The position numbers and the translations under genes were made by a program. From assembly GCA_012841485.1 (NCBI GenBank), contig DUUU01000373.1, forward strand, positions 1 to 16,457: a stretch of 16,457 bases of DNA, given 5' to 3'. The notes beneath the pieces were generated by a model. That model was not told the origin of the DNA, ran no database searches, and saw only the letters and a program-made list of their open reading frames with translations. How positions within the stretch are numbered: the stretch's first letter is position 1; each line of letters begins with the position of its first letter. Below, piece by piece: positions 8,087 through 15,209 of this stretch. The DNA is from Armatimonadota bacterium (GTDB lineage: Bacteria > Armatimonadota > JAAZEB01).

Positions 8087-8115
8087 ATTATACTGGCCTC
8101 GCATTAAAACAAGAT
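8087..8115 (-). promoter_or_regulatory. sigma70-type promoter of the 118-aa gene
   Basis: On the minus strand a perfect TATAAT lies at 8092-8087. Seventeen bases upstream is ATCTTG (8115-8110), a poor -35 match, suggesting that an activator may be needed. Transcription would start near 8080, about 45 nt before ATG 8033. The region is unusually AT-rich for this window. Confidence 0.65.
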
Positions 8116-8144
8116 TAGAAAAGGATTAGAAACCTCTAATCTTG
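8110..8144. promoter_or_regulatory. operator-like cluster of three GATTAGA boxes
   Basis: GATTAGA occurs at 8113-8119 and again at 8124-8130, and its reverse complement TCTAATC at 8135-8141. The first and second copies form a 7-4-7 direct repeat with an 11-bp period, one helical turn. The outer pair extends to a perfect 10-bp inverted repeat, CAAGATTAGA (8110-8119) with TCTAATCTTG (8135-8144). The cluster overlaps and lies just upstream of the weak -35 of the minus-strand gene, where activators such as OmpR/PhoB-type response regulators bind. An RNA hairpin role (GATTAGA-AACC-TCTAATC) is an alternative. Confidence 0.5.
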
Positions 8145-8408
8145 TAGGGGCGCCTGTCAGGGCCCCGGGGCAGACGCGGGTGGCCGCTATCCGCGCTCGT
8201 CCCCTTCATTGCGCAGTCACATCACACGGGTGGTCTCGATGCTGCTGCCGGGAGACCGGGGAGCGGGAAACACGCCCCAGGCCATCGCAAGCGGTGGATC
8301 CCAAGTGGGGTGAGCTTTGCTTCGGCGCTAGCACGGAAACGAACCAGGACGCCGTTGTTTGCGTCCTTAGAGAGCTAGTTACCTGGAGGTACGGAAGCGG
8401 ATAGTTGC
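8145..8408 (+). other. intergenic leader upstream of the GHL10-like gene, possible RNA structure
   Basis: These 264 bases hold no convincing gene; the open frame at 8180-8404 has no ribosome binding site and an unlikely composition. Near the 3' end two helices nest: GCTAGC (8327-8332) with GCTAGT (8374-8379, one G-U pair), enclosing the perfect stem AGGACGC (8346-8352) with GCGTCCT (8361-8367). A short TACCT/AGGTA hairpin follows (8380-8391). The arrangement lies just before the start codon and could be a cis-regulatory leader, but I match it to no known riboswitch class. Confidence 0.3.
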
Positions 8409-10541
8409 ATGGCGATGCCTGGAGAGGATGTGGATGTGAGGGGAACCGGAACGAGGGCGAGAGACTTCCGGGCGACATGGTCGCAGTGGTCGCGATGTGT
8501 GGCCCGGGTGGTGCTCGGCCTCATCATCACGTGGAGCCTCGCGTTGCCGCGCGTCGCGGCGGCCGACCCGGATCCGGGGGCGGGCGAGCTCCGGGGCGTC
8601 TGGATTCATACCTACAGCCCGTATGACTGGGACCGGGTGATGCGCCAGCTGCGCGATACGGGCTTCAACGCCGTCTTCGTGCGCGTGGGGCGTGGGGGAA
8701 ACGTGCTCTATCCGAGTTCGCTCCTGCCGCTGGACGCCTGGGCCGCGAAGGCGGGAGGCGATGAGCTGAAGCGCGCTGTTCAGGCGGCCCATCGCTATGG
8801 GCTCGACTTCCACGCCTGGCGGGTCTGCTATCACATGGGCTCGGCACCGGAGCACTATCGGGCACGCATGGCCGCCGAGGACCGCCTCGCGCGCGATCCC
8901 GACGGGAAACAGGTGCTCTACGCGAACCCCGGAGACCCGCGCAACAACGCGCTTGAGTATGCCGCGGTGATGGAGGTCGTGCGCAAGTACGACATCGATG
9001 GGATCCACCTGGACTACATCCGCTACCCAAGCGACCCGCATTACAACTTCGACTATGGGCCGCGTTCGCGCGCCGGGTTCGAGAAAACGACCGGCCGGAA
9101 GGTGGCGCGCTGGCCGGAGGATGTGATTCACGGGCCGTTGAAGCGTGCCTATGAGGAGTTTGAGCGGGCGTGTGTCAACTCGCTCATGGAGCGGGTTTAC
9201 CGAGGTGTGAAGCGTGAGAAGCCTCGGGTGCAGGTCTCCGCCGCGGTGTGGCGCAACCACCGCCGCTATCGCGCCGCGATCAAGCAGGACTGGCCCCTCT
9301 GGATCGAGCGTGGCTGGATGGACTTTGTGGTCCCTATGGACTACACCGCGGACGACGAGGTGTATGCCGCCACCGTGAAGGAGCAGGTGGCGATGGCCTC
9401 TGGGAAGATGCCGGTCGTCATCGGCATTGGCGCGTGGCTTCTGAAAGAGCCGGCGCAGCTGGTCCGACAGGTGGATCTGGCCCGGCAGGCCGGAGCGAGC
9501 GGGCACGTGCTTTTCGCCTACAATGCGCGCGGGATTGATGCGATGCTGGAGGCGCTCGCCAAAGGTCCCCATCGCTTGCCCGCGAAGCCCGCGTACCGCG
9601 CGCCACGAATCCACTTCGAGCTTCCAGATGCCATCGCGCGCAAGGATGCCCCCCATGCCGTCGTGGCCGAGCGCCCCTTCTCGCTTGCCGCGGCCTGGAA
9701 GGCGGGCAGGGTGGATCGCTCCCGCGGAGTCCAGCTCACCCTGGAGACGCCCGGTGGCCGGTGCCTGGCGCAGGTAGGCCAGATCCCCCCGCGCGGCGAG
9801 TTGCGCGCAGAGCCACTGGCCCCCGCAGGCCTCTTCCAGGTTGTGGCGCGCGGGGTGCTGGGCGGCATGGAGGTCGTCACGCGCGGGCCGCTCCTGGAGG
9901 GCCGGCCGGCAGCGGAGATTGAGGCGCTGCGTGCGCAGGAGAACCCGCCTCACGTGCCCGACGGCGCTCTTCCCCGCGTGGCGGTGTACGAGGGCGGCAT
10001 GGGGGCGGCCGGTATCCTCGCGGCGCTGGAGCAGAGCGGGCAGGTGCGGGCGTTTCCCCTCCATCGCTTGCGTCCGGATCATCTGGCCGCGGCGGATGCG
10101 GTGATTCTGCCCCAACTTCGCGATGTGGCCGACCTGACGAGGGAGGCGGAGAGAGCCTTGCGCGCCTGGGTGGCGTCCGGGGGTACGCTGCTCTTGACGC
10201 ACGATGCCGTCGGATTTCGCTGGCACCCGGTGCCCTTCCCAGAGGTGGGCATGGGCGCCGCGCTTGCCCGGCGCCAACCGCTGCAAGTGACAACACCGGG
10301 GGCCGATGCCTGGGCGCTGGAGTATGCCTATAGCGACCACGTGCGTATCAAGCCGGCGCCGGGGACGGCTGTCCTGGCGCGCGAGAAGAATGCGCAGGGC
10401 GCTCCCGTCGTGGTGAGTGGGGCTTTCGAGAAAGGCCGTGTCATCCTGTGCGGGATCATTCCGGGGTTGAAGGGCATGGGCGAGTTACTTCCCGGCGAGG
10501 CTCGACTTCTGCTGGAGCTCCTTGCGCCGGCTGAAAAGTGA
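8409..10541 (+). CDS. secreted GHL10-type glycoside-hydrolase-like protein with C-terminal amidotransferase-fold-like domain
   Basis: This is a 710-residue protein from ATG 8409; GTG 8436, which follows GGAGAGG, is an equally plausible start and still keeps the signal peptide. Residues about 28-52 are a basic, then hydrophobic, then AxA-type export signal (ending RVAAADP). Residues 60-370 form a TIM-barrel of the GHL10/YngK type: ELRGVWIHTY (60-69), YDWDRVMRQLRDTGFNAVFV, and the signature DIDGIHLDYIRYP (195-207), with Asp197 and Asp202, typical of this glycoside-hydrolase-like family. Residues about 370-515 look beta-rich. Residues about 518-705 (RVAVYEGGMG, then ADAVILPQLRDV and WVASGGTLLLTHD) resemble the flavodoxin-like class I amidotransferase/beta-galactosidase-trimerisation fold, without an obvious Cys nucleophile. 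It probably acts on an extracellular or cell-wall polysaccharide; the substrate is unknown. Its stop lies one base from that of the convergent neighbour. Confidence 0.8.
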   Translation: MAMPGEDVDVRGTGTRARDFRATWSQWSRCVARVVLGLIITWSLALPRVAAADPDPGAGELRGVWIHTYSPYDWDRVMRQLRDTGFNAVFVRVGRGGNVLYPSSLLPLDAWAAKAGGDELKRAVQAAHRYGLDFHAWRVCYHMGSAPEHYRARMAAEDRLARDPDGKQVLYANPGDPRNNALEYAAVMEVVRKYDIDGIHLDYIRYPSDPHYNFDYGPRSRAGFEKTTGRKVARWPEDVIHGPLKRAYEEFERACVNSLMERVYRGVKREKPRVQVSAAVWRNHRRYRAAIKQDWPLWIERGWMDFVVPMDYTADDEVYAATVKEQVAMASGKMPVVIGIGAWLLKEPAQLVRQVDLARQAGASGHVLFAYNARGIDAMLEALAKGPHRLPAKPAYRAPRIHFELPDAIARKDAPHAVVAERPFSLAAAWKAGRVDRSRGVQLTLETPGGRCLAQVGQIPPRGELRAEPLAPAGLFQVVARGVLGGMEVVTRGPLLEGRPAAEIEALRAQENPPHVPDGALPRVAVYEGGMGAAGILAALEQSGQVRAFPLHRLRPDHLAAADAVILPQLRDVADLTREAERALRAWVASGGTLLLTHDAVGFRWHPVPFPEVGMGAALARRQPLQVTTPGADAWALEYAYSDHVRIKPAPGTAVLAREKNAQGAPVVVSGAFEKGRVILCGIIPGLKGMGELLPGEARLLLELLAPAEK

Positions 10542-10542
10542 C

Positions 10543-11211
10543 TCACCGGGCGACGGCGCGCCGCCGCCGCAGGAAGTATCCCAGGCCGACGAAGAGGCTG
10601 CCCGCGCCGCCGGAACCCCATACCCAGGCGCGGGCGTGCGCCGGCGAGAGAAGCGACGCGGCATCTAGACGCTGGAGGGGGTACCGGATCAGCGCCGAGG
10701 GGCGCCATGACCCTCTTCCCCGGAAGCGGATCTGGTAGGCGCCGGCGTGGCGTTCCTGCGCCCGGATCACGAGGAGATACTGTCCTCGAACCGGCACCTG
10801 GAGGGCAAGCGAGCAGCGTGCCTGACCAGCGCGGCGCGTGTCGCCCTCTTCCATCGGACCCGGCGTGGAGGCGCGCTGAGAAGAGAGGCCGGGCCCGACC
10901 AGTTCCATGCGTAGGCGAGGAGGTGGTCGGCCCGGCTCGGCCCACGCGTCTAGATCGACGTGCATCTGTTGCCCCTGGTGCGCGATCAGCGAGTAGTAAT
11001 GCGCTTCTGTCCCCTCTTCGATGGGCGAGACCACCTGCAGCAGCGTCTCCACCTTTCCCAAGGGGTAGGCCAGCACCCACGCATCGTGCCGCTGCCGGAC
11101 TACGACCTGGCGCGGCATCCCGAGTGGCTCCGTCACCGCGAGGGCGGTGATGAAAAGTAGCAGGAGAAGCGATAGCAAGCCTACCCTCCGGATGAATCCA
11201 TGGGGGTGCAT
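10543..11211 (-). CDS. membrane-anchored extracytoplasmic protein of unknown function
   Basis: From ATG 11211 the protein has 222 residues; an upstream GTG at 11277 is open but would put unlikely sequence before the export signal. Residues 8-27 (RRVGLLSLLLLLFITALAV) are a signal peptide or anchor. The middle (about 30-190) looks like a beta-sandwich: YYSLIAHQGQQMHVDLDAW, then RLRMELVGPGL and GQYLLVIRAQ...GAYQIRF. This is the strand and glycine pattern of pre-peptidase C-terminal (PPC)-like domains, an inferred resemblance only. The C-terminus has a glycine-rich stretch, a short hydrophobic segment and RRRR near the end (WGSGGAGSLFVGLGYFLRRR), so the protein is probably exposed outside the cell and anchored at its tail. 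It converges with the GHL10-like gene with one base between stops, leaving no room for a terminator. Confidence 0.65.
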   Translation of the reverse strand: MHPHGFIRRVGLLSLLLLLFITALAVTEPLGMPRQVVVRQRHDAWVLAYPLGKVETLLQVVSPIEEGTEAHYYSLIAHQGQQMHVDLDAWAEPGRPPPRLRMELVGPGLSSQRASTPGPMEEGDTRRAGQARCSLALQVPVRGQYLLVIRAQERHAGAYQIRFRGRGSWRPSALIRYPLQRLDAASLLSPAHARAWVWGSGGAGSLFVGLGYFLRRRRAVAR

Positions 11212-11257
11212 ACCCGATTCTTTCCCGCGCGCCAAGGCAGGGAAACAGCGCTCGGAT

Positions 11258-11279
11258 GCGTGCGTGCCGTTTCGCACGC
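11258..11279. other. 7-bp hairpin in the divergent intergenic region
   Basis: GCGTGCG (11258-11264) and CGCACGC (11273-11279) are perfect complements around an 8-base loop. It lies between the divergently oriented genes starting at 11211 (-) and 11417 (+). It could be an operator or part of either 5' leader. No clear -10 box is seen in the surrounding 205 bases. Confidence 0.3.
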
Positions 11280-11416
11280 CCGCCTGCCGGGTATGACCGA
11301 CAGAGATGAGCGGGGGCTACGGATCCGGTGGCCCACGGGAGTGCGCCGCCACCGGCGCGGAGCCGGAGGCGATTTGGCGAGGTTTTTGCCGCCACGGCGG
11401 CCGGGGAGAGTGCGCT

Positions 11417-11626
11417 ATGTCGATCACGCGGGTGCTGGCGTTCACCCTGCTGCTCCTGAACGTGTGGGCCCTGTACGACATCCTGCGCCGCCCGGTGGAT
11501 CTGGGCAGCAAGCTGATGTGGATCGTGCTGGTATGGCTCTTTCCGTTCATCGGCCTGCTGCTCTATCTGCTTTTTGGGCGCCCCAATCTCATCCGGGCCG
11601 AGCGAACGGGACAATCCCAGTTCTAG
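11417..11626 (+). CDS. PLDc_N-type small membrane protein
   Basis: ATG 11417 is preceded by GGGGAGAG (11403-11410); the frame extends upstream to 11306, but that stretch is poor protein. The 69-residue product has two membrane helices (about 5-21 and 33-53) separated by DILRRPVDLGSK. The second helix ends in FPFIGLLLYLLFGR. This is the phospholipase D nuclease N-terminal (PLDc_N) pattern, normally the membrane anchor of cardiolipin synthases. In many bacteria it also occurs alone, as here, with no HKD catalytic domain following. Its role in that form is unknown. The M50 protease gene begins 54 nt downstream on the same strand, suggesting an operon. Confidence 0.75.
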   Translation: MSITRVLAFTLLLLNVWALYDILRRPVDLGSKLMWIVLVWLFPFIGLLLYLLFGRPNLIRAERTGQSQF

Positions 11627-11680
11627 GCGGCCGCCCGGAGGTGCCTGGCGTGTCGTAGAGCGTCCGGGGGAGGGGATCGC

Positions 11681-12793
11681 ATGCGTTTGGGAAGGGTGCG
11701 CGGGATCACCATCGACGTTCACATGTCGTGGGTCGTGATCTTCGCGCTGGTCACCTATTCGCTGGGCATCGGCTACTTCCGGGTGACGTTCCCGGAGTGG
11801 GGCGGGGGCGTCCTCTGGAGCGTCTCGCTCCTCTCCGCGGTGCTCTTCTTTGCCTGCGTCGTCCTTCACGAGTTGGGGCATTCGCTCACGGCTCAGAAGC
11901 ACGGCATCTCCGTGCATGGGATCACCCTCTTCCTCTTCGGGGGCGTGGCCCGGATGGACCGCGAGCCGGAGACGCCGCAGGTGGAGATGCGCGTGGCCCT
12001 CGCCGGGCCGCTGGTGAGCGTGTTGCTGGCCCTGGGCTTTGGTGTCATCGGCTGGACTTTTGGGGGACTCGGGGGCAAGCACCCGGTCGCCATGGTGAGC
12101 CTCTACCTGGCGCTTGTGAACGGCATGGTCGTTATCTTCAATATGGTTCCAGGGTTTCCCCTGGATGGCGGGCGCGCTCTGCGCGCCGCGCTCTGGTGGT
12201 ATACGGGCAGCGTCGCGCGGGCGACGCGCCTGGCCGCCGCGTCTGGAAAGGGTTTTGGAGCGTTCCTCATCGCCGGCGGCATCCTCCTTGCCTTCGCCGG
12301 GAATCTCTTCAACGGCACGTGGTTCGTGCTGGTCGGCTGGTTTCTGGCCGATGCCGCCGGCACGGCCTACGCGCAGACGCTCTCGCAACACGCGCTTTCC
12401 GGCACGCCCCTCTCCGAGGTGGTTCCCCGGCCGGATGAGGCCGTCACCGGGGAGACCTCGATCCAGACCCTGGTCGATACGCGGCTGGGCTACAACTCTC
12501 CCGACCCGGTGCCCGTCATCGAGAATGGGCGGGTGCAGGGCCTGGTGGGGATCCCCGAGGTGAAGCGCATCGCCCGGACGGAGTGGACGAGTACGACGGT
12601 GCGTGAGGCGATGGTGCCGGTGGCCGCGCTGGGCACCGTGAACTCCGACCGCGATGCCTGGGAGACGCTGGTGCGCATGTCCGACCAGAACCTGGAGTGG
12701 CTGGCGGTAGTCGATGAGGGCGAGTTCCGTGCCGTGATCAGTCCCCGCCGCCTCCTGGAGTACGCGCGTCGCCGGCGCCTGGCAGCCACCTGA
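11681..12793 (+). CDS. site-2-protease-like M50 metalloprotease with CBS domains
   Basis: This 370-residue membrane protease starts at ATG 11681 after GGGGGAGGGGA. About six hydrophobic helices cover residues 15-225. The zinc site is complete: HELGH (63-67) within helix 3, with Glu64 as catalytic base, and NMVPGFPLDGG (154-164), whose Asp162 is the third zinc ligand. LFLFGGVARM (83-92) matches the conserved segment of the SpoIVFB/Rip-like subgroup. Residues about 243-300 and 305-365 form a CBS-domain pair, as in S2P group proteins with a C-terminal regulatory module that binds adenine nucleotides. Such enzymes cut membrane-embedded regulatory proteins such as anti-sigma factors. Its target is not encoded nearby; the RsbU-like phosphatase of this window belongs to a different, soluble pathway. 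The gene follows the PLDc_N-like peptide by 54 nt. Confidence 0.9.
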   Translation: MRLGRVRGITIDVHMSWVVIFALVTYSLGIGYFRVTFPEWGGGVLWSVSLLSAVLFFACVVLHELGHSLTAQKHGISVHGITLFLFGGVARMDREPETPQVEMRVALAGPLVSVLLALGFGVIGWTFGGLGGKHPVAMVSLYLALVNGMVVIFNMVPGFPLDGGRALRAALWWYTGSVARATRLAAASGKGFGAFLIAGGILLAFAGNLFNGTWFVLVGWFLADAAGTAYAQTLSQHALSGTPLSEVVPRPDEAVTGETSIQTLVDTRLGYNSPDPVPVIENGRVQGLVGIPEVKRIARTEWTSTTVREAMVPVAALGTVNSDRDAWETLVRMSDQNLEWLAVVDEGEFRAVISPRRLLEYARRRRLAAT

Positions 12794-12811
12794 GCGTTGC
12801 CACGGCGCCTC

Positions 12812-12870
12812 CAGCGGCCCGGAGGATCCTGGGAGAGGCATGAGCCCCCTGGCTCCTCGCGGGGCCGCTG
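12812..12870. terminator. hairpin between convergent genes, possible bidirectional terminator
   Basis: CAGCGGCCC (12812-12820) is perfectly complementary to GGGCCGCTG (12862-12870), with an inner GGAG/CTCC extension. It lies between the stops of the M50 protease (12793) and the M20 hydrolase (12932), which converge. There is no T tract on either strand, so it may be Rho-assisted or only a 3'-end stabilising structure. Confidence 0.4.
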
Positions 12871-12931
12871 CGATGAAAGCGCATCTTCCGCCTGGATGCG
12901 CGGGCCGCTCGCTCCCCGCACTCCCAAATCC

Positions 12932-14134
12932 CTATGACAGGTAGCGCCGGGCAAGGCGCACCAGGATCTCCACTGCGATCCCGAGGGCGCGTTCGTCCAT
13001 GTTGAAGCGCGCGTTGTGGTGGGGGTACGCCTCCTCCGTGGGGTCCGCGGAGCCGACCCACAGGTAGCAGCCGGGCACTTCCTGCAGGTAGTAGGCCATA
13101 TCCTCGCCACCCATCGTTGGCTCCGGGGAGAGCACGCTCTCCTTGCCGACGACCGCGGCCGCCTCCTCGCGCGCCAGGTCCGCCATCACCGCATCATTGA
13201 CCAGGACGGGATAGCCGGGCCGATGGTGATAGTCGTAGGTTGCCCCTTGCGCCTGGGTGGTCCCGTGAAGCACTTCCTCGATCCGCTTCAGGAGCAGAGT
13301 TCGGATCTCTGGCTTGAGGGTGCGCAGAGTGCCCCGGAGCAACACCTCATCCGGGATCACGTTGCCCGCGTCGCCCCCGCGAATGCACCCGATGGAGAAG
13401 ACGGCGGGCGCCAGGGGATCTCTTGAGCGGCTGATGATACCCTGCGCGGCCACCAGAAAGTGGGCCGCGGCGAGGACCGGATCGACCGCCTGGTGGGGCG
13501 ATCCGGCATGACCGCCCTTGCCACGAATGGTGATCTCGAAGTAATCGGTCGCGGCCATGGCCGGCCCGTTGGTGATGCCCACCGTGCCCAGCGACATCGA
13601 GTTCCAGAGGTGGAGTCCGAACGCGGCATCTACGCGCGGCGCCTTCAGGACACCTTCATCAACCATGCGTTTGGCCCCAGCACGAGACTCCTCGGCCGGC
13701 TGGAAGACGAATTTCACGCTGCCAGCCAGCTGGTCGCGGCTCGCCGCGAGCACTTGCGCCGCGCCCAGCAGCGCCGCCGTGTGCCCATCATGGCCGCAGG
13801 CGTGCATGACCCCGGGTACCTGAGACGCGTAGGGGAGACCGGTCAGCTCCTGGATAGGGAGCGCATCCATGTCGGCGCGGAGCATGACGACCGGACCCGG
13901 CCGGGCGCCCTCCAAGAGGCCGACCACCCCTGTCTCCGCCACGCCGGTCTGCACGGATAACCCCATCGCCTGTAGGCGCTCGGCTGCCAGCGCCGCGGTA
14001 TGCACCTCCTGATAGCCAAGCTCCGGGTGGGCGTGGATCTCACGGCGTATGGCGATCACATCGGCCAGGACCTCCTGAACTTCCGGACTGAGCGTGATAT
14101 CAGGCTCCACGATCGCTCCTTTCCCATCTCCCAT
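12932..14134 (-). CDS. M20D-family metal-dependent amidohydrolase/aminoacylase
   Basis: ATG 14134 follows GAGGAGAAG, giving 400 residues; the frame is open further but runs into corA. The M20D pattern is complete: REIHAHPELGYQE (31-43), RADMDALP (86-93), HACGHDGH (111-118) with Cys113 and His115, QPAEE (145-149) with the catalytic Glu pair, GLHLW (His175), and PHHN with His373 near the C-terminus. The dimerisation domain spans about 190-310 (GKGGHAGSPH). These cytoplasmic enzymes hydrolyse N-acyl or N-acetyl amino acids, including hippurate-like substrates, N-acetyl-diaminopimelate and IAA-amino-acid conjugates; the substrate is not fixed by sequence alone. The gene starts 17 nt after the corA stop, so it is the second gene of that operon. 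Confidence 0.93.
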   Translation of the reverse strand: MGDGKGAIVEPDITLSPEVQEVLADVIAIRREIHAHPELGYQEVHTAALAAERLQAMGLSVQTGVAETGVVGLLEGARPGPVVMLRADMDALPIQELTGLPYASQVPGVMHACGHDGHTAALLGAAQVLAASRDQLAGSVKFVFQPAEESRAGAKRMVDEGVLKAPRVDAAFGLHLWNSMSLGTVGITNGPAMAATDYFEITIRGKGGHAGSPHQAVDPVLAAAHFLVAAQGIISRSRDPLAPAVFSIGCIRGGDAGNVIPDEVLLRGTLRTLKPEIRTLLLKRIEEVLHGTTQAQGATYDYHHRPGYPVLVNDAVMADLAREEAAAVVGKESVLSPEPTMGGEDMAYYLQEVPGCYLWVGSADPTEEAYPHHNARFNMDERALGIAVEILVRLARRYLS

Positions 14135-14151
14135 CTTCTTCTCCTCAGGCG

Positions 14152-15120
14152 CTACAGCCACCCCTTGCGATAGAAAAAGAGGCCCAACGCCACCACGATC
14201 CCCAGCATCAGCAGGAGCGCGAAGGGATAGCCGTAGGTCCATTCCAACTCCGGCATCCGTCGGAAATTCATCCCGTAGATAGCCGCCACGAGCCCGGATG
14301 TCATCAGCATCGCCGAGAGGGCTGTGAGCGTCTTCATCACCTGGTTGAGCCGGTTGGAGACCACCGAGAGGTGCGCATCGAGCGCGCTCGCGAGGATATC
14401 TCGAAAGACGTCGATGCTGTCGGTGAGGCGAGCCAGGTGGTCGTAGACATCTTGTAGGTACGCCAGGTAGCGCGCGTCGATGAAGGTGTGCTCGTGGCGC
14501 ATCAGCATGTTCACGACGTCGCGTTCTGGGGCAATGATGCGGCGCAGCGTCAGAAGCGTGCGCTTCAGCTCGAAGATCGCTTGCAGCGCGTCCGTCTCCT
14601 CCTCCGCGAGGATCCGATCCTCCAGCTCGTCGGTCCGGTCGGCCAGCGTGTCCACCGCGGGGAAATAGTCATCGACGATGGCATCGAGAAGCAGGTAGAG
14701 GAGCCAGGTGATGTTGTGGACTGAGGCCTGATCGCTCGCCTGCCACAACGCCGCGACTTCTCCGACAACCGGAACCTCATCCGGGTGAACGGTGACCAGG
14801 TAGTTGGGGCCGACGAAGAGGGCCACCTCTTTGGGGCGCAGCCCCTCGCTGGCGCCCAGGGAAGAGACGGCATAGAGGACGATGAAGAGGTAGCCTTCGT
14901 ACTTCTCGATCTTCGGCCTCTGGGACGCGTGGACCACATCCTCCACCGCGAGGGGATGGAAGTCGAATGCCTGGTGGAGGAGGGCGATCTCTTCCGGCGT
15001 GGGGCGATGCAGGTCCAGCCACAACAGGATCTCCGGGTCCGCGAGAAGGCTGGTGAGCTTCTCCACGGACACGTTCGGCTCGAAGCCGTGCCTGGCGTGA
15101 TGCACGAGTAGCCTGGTCAA
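14152..15120 (-). CDS. corA: CorA-family magnesium/divalent cation transporter
   Basis: The start is read as TTG 15120, preceded by GAGGAGAGGATC (15134-15123); no ATG lies nearby and this gives the family's usual length, 322 residues. The N-terminal cytoplasmic alpha/beta domain (about 1-150) contains HPLAVEDVVHASQRPKIEKY (55-74). A long helical stalk follows, and then two C-terminal membrane helices. The pore signature YGMNF (282-286) closes helix 1, followed by the external loop RRMPELEWTYGYP and helix 2 with the basic tail YRKGWL. CorA channels form pentamers importing Mg2+ (sometimes Co2+ or Ni2+) and close when cytosolic Mg2+ is high. A near-consensus promoter at 15209-15181 serves it, and the M20 hydrolase follows after 17 nt. 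The operon pairing seems incidental or organism-specific. Confidence 0.93.
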   Translation of the reverse strand: MTRLLVHHARHGFEPNVSVEKLTSLLADPEILLWLDLHRPTPEEIALLHQAFDFHPLAVEDVVHASQRPKIEKYEGYLFIVLYAVSSLGASEGLRPKEVALFVGPNYLVTVHPDEVPVVGEVAALWQASDQASVHNITWLLYLLLDAIVDDYFPAVDTLADRTDELEDRILAEEETDALQAIFELKRTLLTLRRIIAPERDVVNMLMRHEHTFIDARYLAYLQDVYDHLARLTDSIDVFRDILASALDAHLSVVSNRLNQVMKTLTALSAMLMTSGLVAAIYGMNFRRMPELEWTYGYPFALLLMLGIVVALGLFFYRKGWL

Positions 15121-15180
15121 GATCCTCTCCTCGGAGCCGCCGCGACGCGGCAACGAGGCGGCGCGTCGGATTCCCTCCTG

Positions 15181-15209
15181 ATTATAGAGCGGCCATTGGC
15201 GAGCGTCAA
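15181..15209 (-). promoter_or_regulatory. near-consensus sigma70 promoter of the corA operon
   Basis: On the minus strand TTGACG (15209-15204) and TATAAT (15186-15181) are separated by exactly 17 bases. Transcription would begin near 15174, about 54 nt before the TTG start. The match is strong enough to expect constitutive housekeeping-sigma use. Confidence 0.85.

Noticed and set aside
8180..8408. ydaO-like (c-di-AMP) riboswitch, suggested by GGGGTGAG and GAGAGCTAGTTACC
   Set aside because: The matching 5' helix strand and the GAATCC and GGGGGAACC core segments are not found in the right order; resemblance is limited to short pieces.
8379..10340. 653-codon open frame on the minus strand opposite the GHL10-like gene
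   Set aside because: The plus strand carries a signal peptide and a family-specific barrel motif; the antisense product has low-complexity, shadow-like composition.
10328..12841. 837-codon open frame on the minus strand
   Set aside because: It runs antisense through four well-supported genes or intergenic regions and is rich in Arg, Pro and His; it is a GC-bias artefact.
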